DNA from: Viola odorata | Taxonomy: Eukaryota > Streptophyta > Magnoliopsida > Malpighiales > Violaceae | Assembly: GCA_963691705.1 (NCBI GenBank) | Contig: OY829539.1 | Coordinates: forward strand, 50,132,327-50,196,326 | Direction: 5' to 3' | Length of the DNA: 64,000 bases | Shown: piece by piece, positions 35,962 to 48,384 of the stretch | How the letters are laid out: the number at the start of each line of letters is the position of its first letter | Numbering within the stretch: the first letter of the stretch is position 1 | The notes under the pieces: model-generated | Told to the model about the DNA's origin: nothing | Seen by the model: the letters and a program-made list of their open reading frames with translations, nothing else | Databases searched by the model: none | Program-made: the position numbers and the translations under genes

Positions 35962-37302
35962 ATGCAGGCTCTATCTCCTTCTCCTCTCAAGTCCCTCTAC
36001 CCAACTCGCCCTCGACTCGCCCCACTCGCCGCCCCCAACAAACTCGCCCTCCAATGCATTTACCGTTCCGAATCCGTCAGCTTCCCCAACGCTGTCGGGT
36101 ACAGCCGCGCTGATTGGCAGAGCTCCTGCGCTATCCTAGCCAGCAAAGTCCTCTCCCAGGAACAATCCGGCAGCACTCACAACGGAGACGCCTCCGCCGC
36201 CGGGGGCAACGGAAACGGCAGCGCCGACCATGTCGCCTCCTCCATTAACGGCCACAAGACCTCCGTCGACCTCAATTTAGTCCCACTCAACACCAAGCCC
36301 TCAGCGGACCCCACCGACCAGAGCTCCTCCAGCAGCACCAAACTGTCCCCGCCGCTGAAGAAGGCGTTGAGCATCACCGACCTCTCGCCTGCTCCCATGC
36401 ACGGCTCAACACTGCGCGTGGCCTACCAAGGCGTCCCCGGCGCCTATTCTGAGGCTGCTGCTGGAAAAGCTTATCCTAACTGTGAGGCCATCCCTTGTGA
36501 CCAATTCGAAGTTGCTTTCCAAGCCGTGGAGCTTTGGATTGCAGATCGCGCGGTTTTACCCGTGGAGAATTCCCTTGGCGGATCTATTCATAGAAATTAC
36601 GATTTGCTCCTCCGACACCGCCTCCACATCGTCGGTGAAGTCCAGCTCCCGGTTCACCACTGCCTCCTTGCTCTCCCTGGCGTCCGCAAGGAGTACATTA
36701 CGCGCGTGATCTCACACCCGCAAGCACTCGCCCAGTGCGAGCTCACTCTCACCAAGCTCGGCCTGCAAGCAGCGCGTGAGGCGGTGGACGACACCGCCGG
36801 CGCGGCGGAGTACATCGCGACGCACAACCTCCGCGACACCGCCGCTATCGCGAGCGCTCGCGCTGCGGATCTGTACGGTCTCCAGGTACTGGCAGACGGG
36901 ATCCAGGACGACTCGAGCAACGTGACGCGCTTCGTGATGCTGGCGCGTGACCCGATCATCCCGCGGACGGACCGGCCGTTCAAGACGAGCATCGTGTTCG
37001 CGCACGACAAAGGGACGAGCGTGCTGTTCAAGGTGCTGTCGGCGTTCGCGTTCCGGAACATTAGCTTGACGAAGATCGAATCACGGCCGCACCGGAACCG
37101 GCCGATCCGGCTGGTGGATGACGCGAATGTCGGGACGGCGAAGCATTTTGAGTACTTGTTTTATGTGGATTTCGAGGCGTCGATGGCGGAGGTTAGAGCG
37201 CAGAATGCCTTGGCGGAAGTGCAGGAGTTCACGTCCTTCTTGCGCGTGTTGGGCAGCTACCCGATAGACATGACGCCATGGTGCCCGTCACGGGAGGATT
37301 AG
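35962..37302 (+). CDS. ADT: Arogenate/prephenate dehydratase, plastid, intronless
   Basis: A single 446-codon exon. Plant ADTs convert arogenate (and some also prephenate) to phenylalanine (or phenylpyruvate) in plastids, the last step feeding phenylpropanoid synthesis. Residues 1 to about 150 are a Ser/Ala/Gly-rich transit peptide and linker. The PDT domain starts at [20 protein letters not shown] (151-170), with [28 protein letters not shown] (251-260) and the catalytic TRF motif in [10 protein letters not shown] (about 318-327). The ACT regulatory domain begins at [15 protein letters not shown] (341-355), with the Phe-binding ESRP at 373-376, and ends near SYPIDMTPW. Lack of introns matches the ADT3/4/5/6 clade. 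The coding sequence is strikingly GC-rich against AT-rich flanks. Subgroup number not assigned. Confidence 0.95.
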   Translation: MQALSPSPLKSLYPTRPRLAPLAAPNKLALQCIYRSESVSFPNAVGYSRADWQSSCAILASKVLSQEQSGSTHNGDASAAGGNGNGSADHVASSINGHKTSVDLNLVPLNTKPSADPTDQSSSSSTKLSPPLKKALSITDLSPAPMHGSTLRVAYQGVPGAYSEAAAGKAYPNCEAIPCDQFEVAFQAVELWIADRAVLPVENSLGGSIHRNYDLLLRHRLHIVGEVQLPVHHCLLALPGVRKEYITRVISHPQALAQCELTLTKLGLQAAREAVDDTAGAAEYIATHNLRDTAAIASARAADLYGLQVLADGIQDDSSNVTRFVMLARDPIIPRTDRPFKTSIVFAHDKGTSVLFKVLSAFAFRNISLTKIESRPHRNRPIRLVDDANVGTAKHFEYLFYVDFEASMAEVRAQNALAEVQEFTSFLRVLGSYPIDMTPWCPSRED

Positions 37303-38185
37303 CAAAACCCAACTCCCCAAAAAGGAAAATAAAAAAGTGTTGGGGGTTATTTTATTTTTTTATATTTTTTTAAAGTATGATTTTATTATATATTGGGGAT
37401 TTTTAATTCCTAAAGATGGTGGTTGTTGGCGGTAAAAAAAGGTTGTTACTGTCAGTTAAATGCGGTGGTTGTAGTTGGTTGGTGACGTGAAAGAGGGAAA
37501 GAAATGTGAATATAAATGTATGGGACCTGGAATTTGACATAAAAAGGAGAATGAGAAAATGATGTTTATGTTTTATTTATTATTTTCTGAAATGGAAATG
37601 TACATTTTCATAATATCCCATTTTTGTCTTTGCAGCGGAATAGAGTTTTGCTTTAGTGCTTGTATACAGCGGAATGAGAGTTTAGATTATCTAAGCCTAT
37701 AGTTTAATGACTGTGCTCGGTTGTCTTAATATCTAATTTAGCCATCAAAATCTAACTTTCATGTTGCATTAATTCCAGAAAGTCCAAAAGGACCTAATTG
37801 AAGAAGAATAACTGTGTCTGGAATATACCCAGAAATGTAATGTCTGGTTGTTGCGCATCACTTTCAATTTCTTTATTTTTATGTATATAAAAACCAACTG
37901 AGGCTGTAATTTTTGTAGACTTTTCTATCACAAATTCTAGGAAGTGTTGATTTTTTATTTCTTTTTAGTTTCACTAATAGCTACACGTAACTAATTGACA
38001 TGTAGAAAATTCGTTGTTTTATTTATGATAAAAATATCTGTCTATGATTTTTTTTATTTGACTCTTAAATTCTTTTAATATACTCAAAATATCTCCAACA
38101 TAGTTTTTTGGGTGCGTATATTTTAATGGAATTTCAGAATTTTCCATCACCGGTATTGATTGTAGCGTTCACTATAGTGAAGGAA
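37303..38185. other. ADT 3'UTR and spacer
   Basis: AT-rich 3' region with several AATAAA-like signals; no further coding region supported. Confidence 0.5.
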
Positions 38186-38338
38186 AAAACTTGGGTAGAT
38201 CATGATCTACCTACATCATGATTTAGGATGATGACACATGTCTCAAATAGTGCTAGAATACCACTATTCTTGACATTTTTGGACACGTATCATCATCCTA
38301 CATCATGATGTAGGTAGATCATGATTTACCCAAGTTTT
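38186..38338. mobile_element. ~153-bp MITE with long inverted ends
   Basis: AAAACTTGGGTAGATCATGA on the left is mirrored by the right end (TCATGATTTACCCAAGTTTT). The inverted match extends about 36 bp through CTACCTACATCATGAT. The element forms a near-complete hairpin. No confident target duplication. Confidence 0.75.
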
Positions 38339-38426
38339 ACTCCTATAGTCAAACAGCCGGTCACTTAACACCCTCAATTCTTGAATTTGAATTTCGAAAA
38401 TGTAGCAAACAATCTAGTGTCATTAT

Positions 38427-38462
38427 ATGAAAAAGAAAAAGAAAAAGAAAAAGAAAAAGAAA
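38427..38462. repeat. (GAAAAA)n microsatellite
   Basis: Six tandem GAAAAA units, just upstream of the mariner-like MITE. Confidence 0.9.
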
Positions 38463-38509
38463 ATTAAATTTCATATTTTATTGTTGTTGCGAGGGAGATG
38501 TAAATGGTA

Positions 38510-38769
38510 CTCCCTCCGGTCTCGAAACAATGTCGTTTTAGCTTTTGCTTTTACTGTTTCGGCACGTATCTTAAAACGGCAGGTAGACTCACTATTTGAG
38601 ACAATTTTGCCCCTAATTTTTTCTGGGAAGTACGTTAAGGATTAACGTACGTTCACAAAAAAATTCGGATTTTTTTTGGGTCAAATAGTGCCTCATCCGA
38701 TCTCCTCGATATGCGTTCCCTACTGAATATTGGGGTGCGAGGAAGACATTCTTTTGAGACTGGAGGGAG
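38510..38769. mobile_element. 260-bp Stowaway/mariner-type MITE
   Basis: CTCCCTCCGGTCTCGAAA and its inverse (TTTTGAGACTGGAGGGAG) are flanked by TA on both sides (38508-38509 and 38770-38771). Short and non-coding. Confidence 0.85.
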
Positions 38770-39920
38770 TATAATTTTTAGACGGAGAGTTTATAATTTA
38801 GCAAGTAATCTACAAATTCGGTAATTGAGCTATTGAAGCGTAAAAGTCGAGATTCCTATAGCAATTCGTTTTTTTCCTAGTAAAAGATTACATTTTCCCA
38901 CACCACATGGTGTATTACTTAAAGAATGTTTGTATTTTTCTACAAATTAACATAGACTAAGGTTGAAATAGATACTACTGTAGTAATTACGTCCTCCACT
39001 ACCATATCTCCTAATCTACTCAATTTCCACAAACATCAAAACAAGAATCGAGGGATTGAAAAGAACATATAAGCTATAATCTCCAACTCCATAGTCGACT
39101 ATTTTGGCAAAACCAACCCTAGCTGATGATGAAAGATAGGTTCCCTTTAGCCATTGCACACAAGTTCCTTTCACATGGTGCAATCCAAACAAAGAATAAT
39201 GATTTATTATGATAGATAATTTTTTCAATTTATCTTATCTTACTTTTACTATGATTTAAGCGATCATTAATGATTTCTTTTACCTATGCACATAAACCTT
39301 AAATGATGAATATTGTGAAACGAAAGAAAAATACCGAGTTAACAATTTTCTCAAATAAAAAGTATTAATGTAATTGAGATTATAAAATGAGTCATTCACT
39401 CCTCACATCTTAGTATAAAAATTTAATCCAATTTAATAAATAAAAAATAGCAAGATTTTGTTTTTAATGCATTAATTGAATGTTAGTGACCAACTCCAAA
39501 AGTAACATAGTTATCTAATGTTTAAAGTAATTAAGTCCAACGTATTTTAATTGTTAATAGGAAAAAAAGTAAAAAAAATCAAAGGTTGATTATTATAATG
39601 AATTAATTAATAATAAAGGGAAGAGGGTCACACTTGGGGAAGTGGCATGATGTTAACCAATACAATAAGAGAACACGAATGAGTGACGATGAATTGATGA
39701 TCATAGCATTTTACATGTTGAAATTTGTTAAGAATAAACAAAAATTGAGTCGCAAAAAATGTTATTCTAAAGAAATGTATTCTCTGGAATAAAATGATCT
39801 CTTCTGACATGAAGTTAGGATCAGAATAGTAAAAATTAATCATCATCTAATCATTTTCTAGGAAAGAAAAATACTTTCTCTTTTATAACAGTTTGTTGTT
39901 ATGGAAAAATAAAAAAAGAA

Positions 39921-40213
39921 TGTGGAGGTTATAGGAGATGAATGTGTGTTGGTGGAGTTATTTTAAAGGAGATGTGTGTTGCTGGAGTGAGTGGTTGAAG
40001 AGGAGAGAATTACTTGAAAGTTATACAAAAAGTAAGTGCTCTCCTCAATTTTACAACAATAATTTTTTATAATACCTCAATTTTACAACAATACATAGAA
40101 AGAAATGTGAAAATTATAAAAGATGGACGTATATTGGTGGAACAATTTTAGAAAAGATATATATTGGTGATATGAGTGGTTGAAAAGAAGAAAATTATTT
40201 AAAAATTATGTAA
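39921..40213. repeat. Diverged ~185-bp tandem duplication
   Basis: Blocks starting TGTGGAGGTTATAGGAGATG (39921) and TGTGAAAATTATAAAAGATG (40106) run in parallel with shared GAGTGGTTGAA, GTTATA/ATTATG and CCTCAATTTTACAA(C/T)AATACAT phrases. No coding content. Confidence 0.6.
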
Positions 40214-42247
40214 AATTTATAATACCTCAATTTTACAATAATACATGAGGGGAAGATTTCCAAGACTCAAAGCTAGAAAGAAATGGGAGGTGTGGTAGGA
40301 GAAGAAGGGCTTGTTGTAGGTATCACCATTGTTGGTGCATTTGGTGGTAGGTGAGGATATGCGCATCTTCATGGATGAAAGCTACACCACTAATAAAAAT
40401 AATTGTGGAGAATAATTCAGCTCTCTTTCTTATCAATCAGGTTATTAATTCAAGTTATTAAGTTAATTATTATGTATAAAATAATTATACATTAAAATAC
40501 ACTACTTTTTAATTCGGTGTGAATATAATTTATCTTCTCGTATAAAATTCAAGAATACACTTATTCTTGATTTTTTTAATAAGAAAAGAAAGAAGAAGTA
40601 GTAGTTGAAAGCTGCTATGGTAGAACACTCGTTTTCTTTCTTTTGTCCACTTGTATTCTCATCCCGTCACTTATTCTTGTGTGACGCTTGTCTCACATCT
40701 CGCTTGCGCACGTCGGCAATTCCTACCCAATCATCTATCATTTTAAAATGTTAAACAATTACAGCGTGTCGTGCCTTTTCTTTCCACGAAACCCCACGCT
40801 CTACGCAAGCGCGTTGTCTTATGCAGTGTGATGTTCAAGTATTCAACAACACACTACTGGATTTTTACTAGATGAGCCACCCGCTAACGTTTTACTTTTA
40901 CACGATACGGCGGCGCAGCCCACTCAAATCAACATTAACAAGCAATCTCCTCGTCTCAAGTTTTTCTTCTTTTCGAAAAATATATGTTTGATTTTCATTT
41001 TATTTTCACAAATTGACTGCATATTCCTGTGATCTAAAATTTATTAAGAATTGGAACATTTTGCTAACAAGTTTGTACCCACTTGCATTAAAACGGGCCA
41101 AAGTAATTTCGTTTTTTATTTATTTTTTGAAAATTGAATCTAATAAATAAAAAAATTAAATAGGTAATTATAATAATAAGTTCCTAATAAATGGCAATTA
41201 AAGAGTAACAGTCAAATAATTGTATTCATGTTCACTTCCATTTAAATCTTAATAATAATAATAACAATAATTTAATCTACCATTATTGTAGTTAATTATC
41301 TCTTAATTTAGATTGCATTGCATATAAATATATACTAAAAAATTAATAAACTATATATTTTGTAAAAAGATTAAGCTCTCTATTATATTACATTAATAAT
41401 TCTTACTATTATTATAATTAATTGTTTTAAAAATTATATTGTATATGTATATACTAAAAGTTTAATAAATCCAGATTAATAATACATTATACTAATAATA
41501 TATTTTTATTATATAGTATTTTTAATTTTTAATTTTTAATTTTAATTATTATCAACTAGAATAATAATATACTCGCATATCATACGGTACGAGATTAAGT
41601 GGTTAAGGATACTTGTGACCGAACCTAAAATATTATTAGACTCATAAGTTAATTTTTATTTGAACAGGGATAAACTAGTACTAGTTTGCCAGTACTCTTA
41701 ACAAACAAACAAACAAACAAAGAAATAAGTGAAAAACTGACTGTTCTTCAAGTGAAGCCACTCTTAATGGGCTCTGAAATTTGGGCCTTAGCTAAGGCTT
41801 TAGCATCGTAAGCTAAGTTGGGCCTGTGTAGTCTCGTATTAGTGGACTGTTTGGATCTACAATCTGTTTAGATTTTACGTGTTTTTTAATTATGAATATT
41901 TCTAGGCTAAAAAAATACTAAAAGAGTGAGAATTCTTAATTAAGGGACGTGTAATTACTTTTTTGTGTATAATTTGTGTATATATAAAAATTGAATAAAA
42001 AACTTAATTAAATATCAAGATTATACCAACCGATTATTAGTGTTTTCCATTATCAATGAAACTTATACCCTCTTCCTAATATCTCTCTTTTCTTTTCATT
42101 TTCATATTCATATTCTATGATCATGCTTTTTTTTGACGTAGAAATGTAAACAAGAAAATTCAAACTCAATTTCATGCTTTGCAATGTTTAATGTTATCAA
42201 TTTATAACGTCTCTTGTCACACGTCACAAGCTTCTATCTATCAAACT

Positions 42248-42560
42248 TCAATACATACCATAATTTGCGCAAAACTTAAGTAGTAACTTTTTGGAAATCA
42301 AAGCATGTATGTTTTGAGAACCCACATCATGTTTCATGAAGCAAATAAATTGTATCCCTGAAACGCATTCTGGATTCCCCACTACCATTTCGATATCATT
42401 AATCCACAAAATTTCCAGCCCTACTACATAGTAATATAGCAAATGCGAGGCGGACTCCATAGATTCGTTGCACATTGGACATGATGGAAGTTCCATTTTC
42501 AGGAATTGTCTCACGCTTCCAAAGGAACTCGCGGGTGGAATACGATCCTGAAGACATCTT
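42248..42560 (-). pseudogene. LINE-type reverse transcriptase zinc-binding remnant
   Basis: Minus-strand frames read FLWKRE, then in a shifted frame LPSCPMCNESMESASHLLYY followed by EILW. A Cys-x2-Cys then His spaced like the zf-RVT domain at the end of plant LINE reverse transcriptases is visible. The frame is shifted and no other polyprotein part is present, so this is a short dead fragment. Confidence 0.4.
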
Positions 42561-44507
42561 TTGTTGTAATAGATTGAAAAAATGTATAAAATGAGATTCG
42601 AACTTGAAACTTACAGAAAACAGCTCTGAACTCATCAAGCGAAAAACTGGACTTTTAACCGAGAACCGAATTGAGACTGAAGAATTTGAAGGACCCATAT
42701 TGAGAACTGAACTGCCATAAGAAAAGTAAAAAAGCATGCCTCCCAAACAAACAGTCAAAAAATTGACAATGAAAGAACATACGGTTTTATCTTTGCTATT
42801 CCCCATGACAAAGTCTGCGGAGGCATTCCGCCCATTCTACTTTCTTTGTTTGATTGATGGAATAAACTACGCGAAGCACAGTAAACACTTTATTTTCAGC
42901 AAGAATACTAGTAACTTTTTAGCCCAAAAGAACACAAAAAAGTCAGATTTTTTAATAAGATGTTCAATACTAGTTTATCCCTATAAACATACAAGTTAAT
43001 ACAACAACACTTTCTACAAAAGGAAGAGCAACATTTTAAGTTCGAATCTTACTGTCTACATGCGTAACACGATCGCTTTTGGCCAAACATCAAGTATACT
43101 AACCTGTTAAAATCATGGACCAGGCATAAGTTTTCAAATAATACACTCCCTTCTTTCTTTTTGTTTTATAAAAATTAAACAGAACAAAACATTATCAATC
43201 CATATTATATAAAGTAAAATGAACATTATATATATAAAGCAAAATGAGAAGAATAATGGCATCAGGATTCAGTATCCAATGCCACTAAAATTTGAATATT
43301 TCCATCTAAATCAATGCTTATCATGATCTATGGATCACATTTTCTATTCTGATTTGTCTGAGACTAGCAGACATAAACCATGAATATTCCAAACTCCACT
43401 CTCAAGAGAATTAGATCATTTTCAATAATAAAAATAAGGTTTCACAAAGTCCAAACACCAACCAGTGACTTCCTGACGAATTTTTATTATTTTTGTCAGG
43501 AAGAAGTGAAAGATTCAAATCTTTCAAAAAGAGGAGCATAAACCCACATTGGCATTCTATAAAATATTGTGGTTCTCCACCAATTCTCAATAAAAACATC
43601 ATTGTAAATCCATGATGATATCAATCAATACACATATGATTGTCAAAATGGATCACTATTATCATGCTTACCCTTAAAAGAGAAACTTTAGGTAAGCTTT
43701 CAAATCTTAGCCTACCCAAGAGAAATGAAACTTGGATTGGAAGACCAAAACAATGGGTACAAACTTATCTCAGTAAAAACTCTTGTAAGAAACAACAAAA
43801 AAAAATATAGGAAAGAAAAGTGTAGTCAACAAGGCAGTGGTTTATATATTACAACTTTGAGGATAGATACAACTCTTTTTCTTGTTCATTGATTCTTAAA
43901 GTACCTAATGCAGTGGTTTATAGATGTGGAATGTAATTTCAGCCATGGGATAAAGTGTTGTGCAAATGCTTTTGCTTTTTATATGAAACACCTGTTCATT
44001 TTCTGAGAAGAATATGATGCCATCTTTCTGATGAGATATCACATGATACCTACTATTCACTCAAAGGCAAGCCAAGAACAAAACATATTGCCACATGTCA
44101 AATGAAAGTGAAACAGTAAAACATGTGATGATGGGTAACAGCTGTGAGGATGTACAAAAGGTTGACTTGATGACACTGTCAACCACTATTATTGCATTGA
44201 TTTTTGGACTCTTTTTTACACATTTAGACTTTGGAAGGACCACCATGGATGGCAGACAATGACCAAACCGCTGTTTTTCTTTCCGTCTAATGAAATAGTT
44301 TTAGCTTAGGGAAGTGTTTGTTGGTCCTACACAGTGAGGTAATATAACTGCCTAAAGAAGAGGGCATTTCATGTGACTTCGTGCAGTGGATTGCTCTCAT
44401 CTTGACATGTATTTATAAGCACATCAATTGTTTTTTTTTCGGATCCGAGAGTGCTTGAACGAGATTAATTTTTAACTCGAAAGAGCAAAGAGAAAACCCG
44501 GGGGGAA

Positions 44508-44615
44508 AAAAAAAGTATTTATAAGCACACCGCCTTCTTTCTTCCATCACCCCAACCCCCAACTTCTACATTTCTTATTCTTCTAGTTCTCTCCCTGTTT
44601 GTGTAAGATAAAGCC
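44508..44615 (+). promoter_or_regulatory. Core promoter of the phytosulfokine gene
   Basis: TATTTATAAGCAC at about 44516 is a good TATA box about 100 bp before the start codon, followed by a C/T-rich leader. A similar TATTTATAAGCACATC lies 106 bp further upstream (about 44410), so the core may be locally duplicated. Confidence 0.6.
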
Positions 44616-45100
44616 ATGACAAAAACCATCCACTATAGGGCTCTGCTCCTCTTATTCCTCTTCCTTATTCATTCCTCAAAGTTATCTGCACGTCTTATGG
44701 TGACAAAACAAGGTAATTCTCAACTCATGTTCAATTTGTTTAGTTTGCCGTTGCATGAAACTGAAGTTTTTGCTTCTTCAACAGGAGAAGAGGGAGTGAC
44801 TAACTTCAAAGACAACACTGATGGGGACGGTCTTGTACAAATGGATGAGACTGAATCAATGAATGTATGTCACCTATTCAACTTCCTATTTTTCAAACTT
44901 TTGACACAAACAGATTGTTAACTAGGGTTTCCATTTGTTTTCCTTTTCTTCTTCAGAAATGAATTGACTTGTGTAATACTTTTTTTCAGGAGCTAATGGG
45001 ATTGGAAGCATGCAATAGTGAAGATGAGGAATGCTTCAAGAGAAGAATAATGGCAGAGGCTCATTTGGACTACATCTACACCCAACACCACAAGCCTTGA
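44616..45100 (+). CDS. PSK: Phytosulfokine precursor
   Basis: Exons 44616-44712, 44785-44864 and 44990-45100 give 95 residues. An N-terminal signal peptide (about residues 1-25, core [13 protein letters not shown]) is followed by an acidic variable region. The conserved C-terminal block follows: [12 protein letters not shown], then [10 protein letters not shown], with the hormone pentapeptide YIYTQ at residues 87-91. Two cysteines (67 and 74) match the family. PSK is tyrosine-sulfated in the Golgi, cut out by subtilases and sensed by the PSKR receptor kinase to promote growth and temper immunity. Oddity: the first intron (44713-44784, 72 nt) is a multiple of three and has no stop, so its retention would lengthen the protein by 24 residues without changing the hormone. 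Confidence 0.93.
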
Positions 45101-45824
45101 AAAAGTTTGAAATTAGTTCCAAACTTAATTCAGCAGCATTTCTCATGTATATTTTATGAATTTCTTTTCAACTTTGACTCATGTTTGGAAACAACTAGAC
45201 TCAGTTTAGCTCAGCTGTCTTTTTCCTCTTTATAATGTAACTGTTACACCTAACTGCAGTTTCCAGCTATGCATGTCTATTTCTATGCTTCTTCAATTAA
45301 CTCACTCCATGTGATTAGTTACATCTGCATGTTTCATTTACCTGGCCAGTGAGATCTATTTGATCAGTAGGATGCATTAGAGTTATTAGTTGAGTTTATT
45401 AGGTGAGTTTTGGATTAGTCATTAAAGCAATTCAATAGGCAGTTGAGAAGTTGTGCTCAGTGTGAATTTAGTGACAGATTTTGACTGCTTTTAAGACACC
45501 CTATGCTTGGAAACAAGTTAATTGATTGAAACCAGAACTTCCAGTGCATAGTATGTTAAACTAAAACTACTCAGTTGGACAAAACGGGAAAGGGCATGCC
45601 AATTTCTAAGTCAGCTAATCAAAAAACAAGAACACAAACTATAAGCTGATGCTTCATAACATAAGAAACACTAAATGGCTAACATAGTACCTTAAGTTCC
45701 TCATAACACTCTTCAAGCTTATCATTATACAAAATGTGATCAAAGATCCCTAATCACTCTCCTTGTTAAACCTCTGCCTTTGCATTTCGAAATCACTTAA
45801 GAATATGCTCCTCTACCTCAGTCC

Positions 45825-47183
45825 CTCTATCAACAAGATTTAAGTAAGAAAAGTGTACTATATCACAAGAATAAGAAAGCCTAAACAGACAGTTTCACAG
45901 CTTGGATGAAGGAGCTTCTCGAGCGCATTTGTTGAGGGAGGACAGAAAAAGATGAAAATTGCTTCCAGAGAACTGGCTCTCACTGATCTTGCTCCTTGAA
46001 CATCAATGTTAAGAATGCAACTCTAGAATCCAAATAAAATGGTATGACCAAAATGCAACTTCGAGAACTACCTTCTGCAACAGAACAGGACCAATGTTAC
46101 CGCAATTAACAGTTCGAAGTTTTAAAAAAGTACAGTAGCAGACATACACTTACAAGTTGACGTGAGACCGATTGTTTGCCTGCCAATTCCTGCTTTGCAG
46201 ATTGCAATTCTTCTTGCGCTTTTCTCATGTCTGCCTACACTCAAAAATCAAAAATCAAAAACTTGGAGGTCTTCTTCAGGTGAAACTTCAGGAGAATGCT
46301 GCATTGCATGCTTATATTGTAAGCTCGCATTTTGCCTGTAATTTATAGTATTTTCCTGATTATGTTTGATTTTTGAGTGTAGGCAGACATGAGAAAAACG
46401 CAAGAAGAACTGCTACAAGAATTGCAATCTGCAAAGCAAGAACTTTTAAGTGTATGTCTGCTACTGTACTTTGTTGAAAACTTCGAACGGTTAATTGCGG
46501 TAACATTGGTCCTGTTCTGTTGCAGAAGGCAGTACTCGAAGTGGACATCAAAGACAATATACAAAAAGGTCATGGAAGTCATTGCCATTTCAGGTTGATT
46601 TAATTTTTTTTGTTTCTAGTTAACAAATTAAATGGTTTCATTCCCCAATTATTTATGCCTTTGTTACCTGCAGGATTCGATTCAATTGCTTTAAGCCTAA
46701 GCGAGAAGAAGCTGACCATCATTGGGGATATTGATTCTTATGACCTTTTAAGCAACTTAAGGAAAATCTGCAACATCCGTCTTTTATCATTTGGGCCGGC
46801 GAACGAAGAGAAGAAAGAAGAATAAGAGTGATCGCACCAGTTGAACTTAAGGACTAGAATATGCAAAGTGTTTATGGAAGTTGAGGATTTCATATGCCAA
46901 CTTTCAGCTCTTTTTCATTTTTTTTAAACTGAGTTGTGAGTTTTTCATACCATTTTTTGGTCATACCATTTTATTTGGATTCTAGAGTTGCATTCTTAAC
47001 ATTGATGTTCAAGGAGCAAGATCAGTGAGAGCCAGTTCTCTGGAAGCAATTTTCATCTTTTTCTGTCCTCCCTCAACAAATGCGCTCGAGAAGCTCCTTC
47101 ATCCAAGCTGTGAAACTGTTTGTTTAGGCTTTCTTATTCTTGTGATATAGTACACTTTTCTTACTTAAATCTTGTTGATAGAG
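45825..47183. repeat. Large inverted duplication of the coiled-coil/HMA gene relic
   Basis: The left arm 45825-46258 pairs with the right arm in two blocks: 45825-46048 against about 46958-47183 (~97% by eye), and 46058-46258 against 46366-46545 (~90%). The right arm has an extra ~410 bp (46546-46957) carrying the HMA exons, absent from the left arm. The loop is about 105 bp (46260-46365). The left arm contains the coil exon on the minus strand (ADMRKAQEELQSAKQEL, longer at its 3' end than the right copy). Confidence 0.88.
46383..46825 (+). pseudogene. Coiled-coil + heavy-metal-associated (HMA) domain gene, copy A
   Basis: Exon-like pieces lie at 46383-46451 (ADMRKTQEELLQELQSAKQE, coil heptads), 46526-46593 (KAVLEVDIKDN) and 46674-46825 ([20 protein letters not shown], then LRKICNIRLLSFGPA and EEKKEE-stop). 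The last two are the beta-alpha-beta-beta-alpha-beta HMA fold of plant HMA/HIPP-like proteins, without the CxxC metal site. Against copy C the middle exon lacks about 5 nt (after KDN), which breaks the frame. Family members bind metals or act as pathogen-effector targets; this copy looks dead. Confidence 0.7.
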
Positions 47184-47580
47184 TGTTGCTTTTTTTCTTT
47201 GACTGTTTTATACAGTTCCATTGATGGGTGTAAATGTAACAACTAATGTTTTTTCTGCTGCCGGAATCAGCGAAGTACAAGCAGCAGGTAATCAATTGAT
47301 AACATTAGTTGTTACATTTCCACCCATCAATGGCACTGTATAAAACAGTCAAAGAAAAAAAGCAACAATCTTGATGATCTTTCTATGATTTACGGCCATA
47401 ATTATACATCTGGTTTGCTGAAGTTCAAAAATTGAATGCAATTAATTGATTACCTGCTGCTTGTACTTCGCTGATTCCGGCAGCAGAAAAAACATTAGTT
47501 ACATTTCCTTGATGGCACTGTATAAAACAGTCAAAGAAAAAAAACAACAATCTTGATAATCTTTCTATGATTTACGGTTG
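47184..47580. repeat. Nested inverted repeats, three arms
   Basis: A unit containing GACTGTTTTATACAGT, AACTAATGTTTTTTCTGC and CGGAATCAGCGAAGTACAAG (47184-47298) is repeated in inverted orientation twice: partially at 47301-47396 and more fully at 47443-47580. Each inverted copy ends CAAAGAAAAAAA(G/A)CAACAATCTTGAT. Non-coding. Confidence 0.85.
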
Positions 47581-47740
47581 TGAACACAGATGAATGCTAG
47601 TTCTTTTAGTTTTGAAAATTGTTCATGGTGAGAAAAAAAGAGTAAAAACAGTAAATGTTAAAATATATTGAAAGTTGAATCAGGCAACTCAATAATAACT
47701 GAAAAACACAATAGTAACTGAAAAACACAGAGCAAGACAA

Positions 47741-48026
47741 ATGGTAATAACATCTACCGCAATAAACAACAGTTCTCCCGGAAGTAAAAAAAAAGAGGTA
47801 AAACACGTTGATGTGAAACTGATTGTTTGCCTTCCAATTGCTGTTTAAGCTTTTCAATTGTGGTGATTGCAAACTAAAATTGCAATCTGCAAACGCCACA
47901 ATAGAAAAGCTTAAGCAGCAATTGGAAGGCAAACAATCAGTTTCACATCAACGTGTTTTACCTCTTTTTTTTAAACTTCCGGTAGAACTGTTGCGGGTAG
48001 AACTGTTGCGGTACATGTTATTAACA
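47741..48026. repeat. Near-perfect ~285-bp hairpin made from coil exon DNA
   Basis: The left arm 47741 to about 47871 and the right arm about 47879-48026 are inverted copies with few mismatches and small indels. The centre is TTGCAA-ACTAAAA-TTGCAA, giving a loop of about 7 nt. The plus-strand right arm codes the coil stretch NATIEKLKQQLEGKQSVSHQ. A transcript crossing it would fold on itself. Confidence 0.88.
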
Positions 48027-48035
48027 TTTGTGCAG

Positions 48036-48190
48036 AAGGCAGTACTAGAAGTGGACATAAAAGACGCTATAGAAATGCAAAAGGTCATGGAAGTAGTTTC
48101 CTCTGTTACATGCAGGGATCGATTCCATTGCTCTAAGCGTAACCGAGAAGAAACTAACCAATCATCGGTGATGTTGATCCTTTGGACATT
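48036..48190 (+). pseudogene. HMA-domain relic, copy B
   Basis: AVLEVDIKDAIEMQKVMEVV is read first, then the intron present in copies A and C is missing apart from a short remnant. The second HMA half is present but shifted (ATCGATTCCATTGCTCTAAG, then CCAATCATCGG with one extra base). It directly follows the hairpin at 47741-48026. Clearly non-functional. Confidence 0.7.
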
Positions 48191-48384
48191 GTAAGCCAAG
48201 CCAGTTAAGAAAAATCTCAACAGTTGTGCTCGATGAACTGGTGAATTCATACAATATGTGTTAATCGGTGAGGTTATTAAAAACAATTTCCACAAAAGAA
48301 ACTAGGAACCTAGAAGCAAAATAGTTGAAACTCCTCCTATAGCGTTTTTTATTCAGCAAATCATTGAAAATTGTACGAGCTTAC

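Larger units (their letters stand above)
38772..44500. other. Gene-poor AT-rich spacer upstream of the phytosulfokine gene
   Basis: Apart from the LINE-like remnant at 42248-42560 and a diverged tandem duplication at 39921-40213, no feature can be supported here. At 42595-42625 a B-box-like GTTCGAATCTC (minus) might be a SINE trace. Confidence 0.45.

Noticed and set aside
36654..37061. Minus-strand frames opposite the ADT gene
   Set aside because: They mirror the GC-rich coding sequence of ADT, a common artefact of high GC3.
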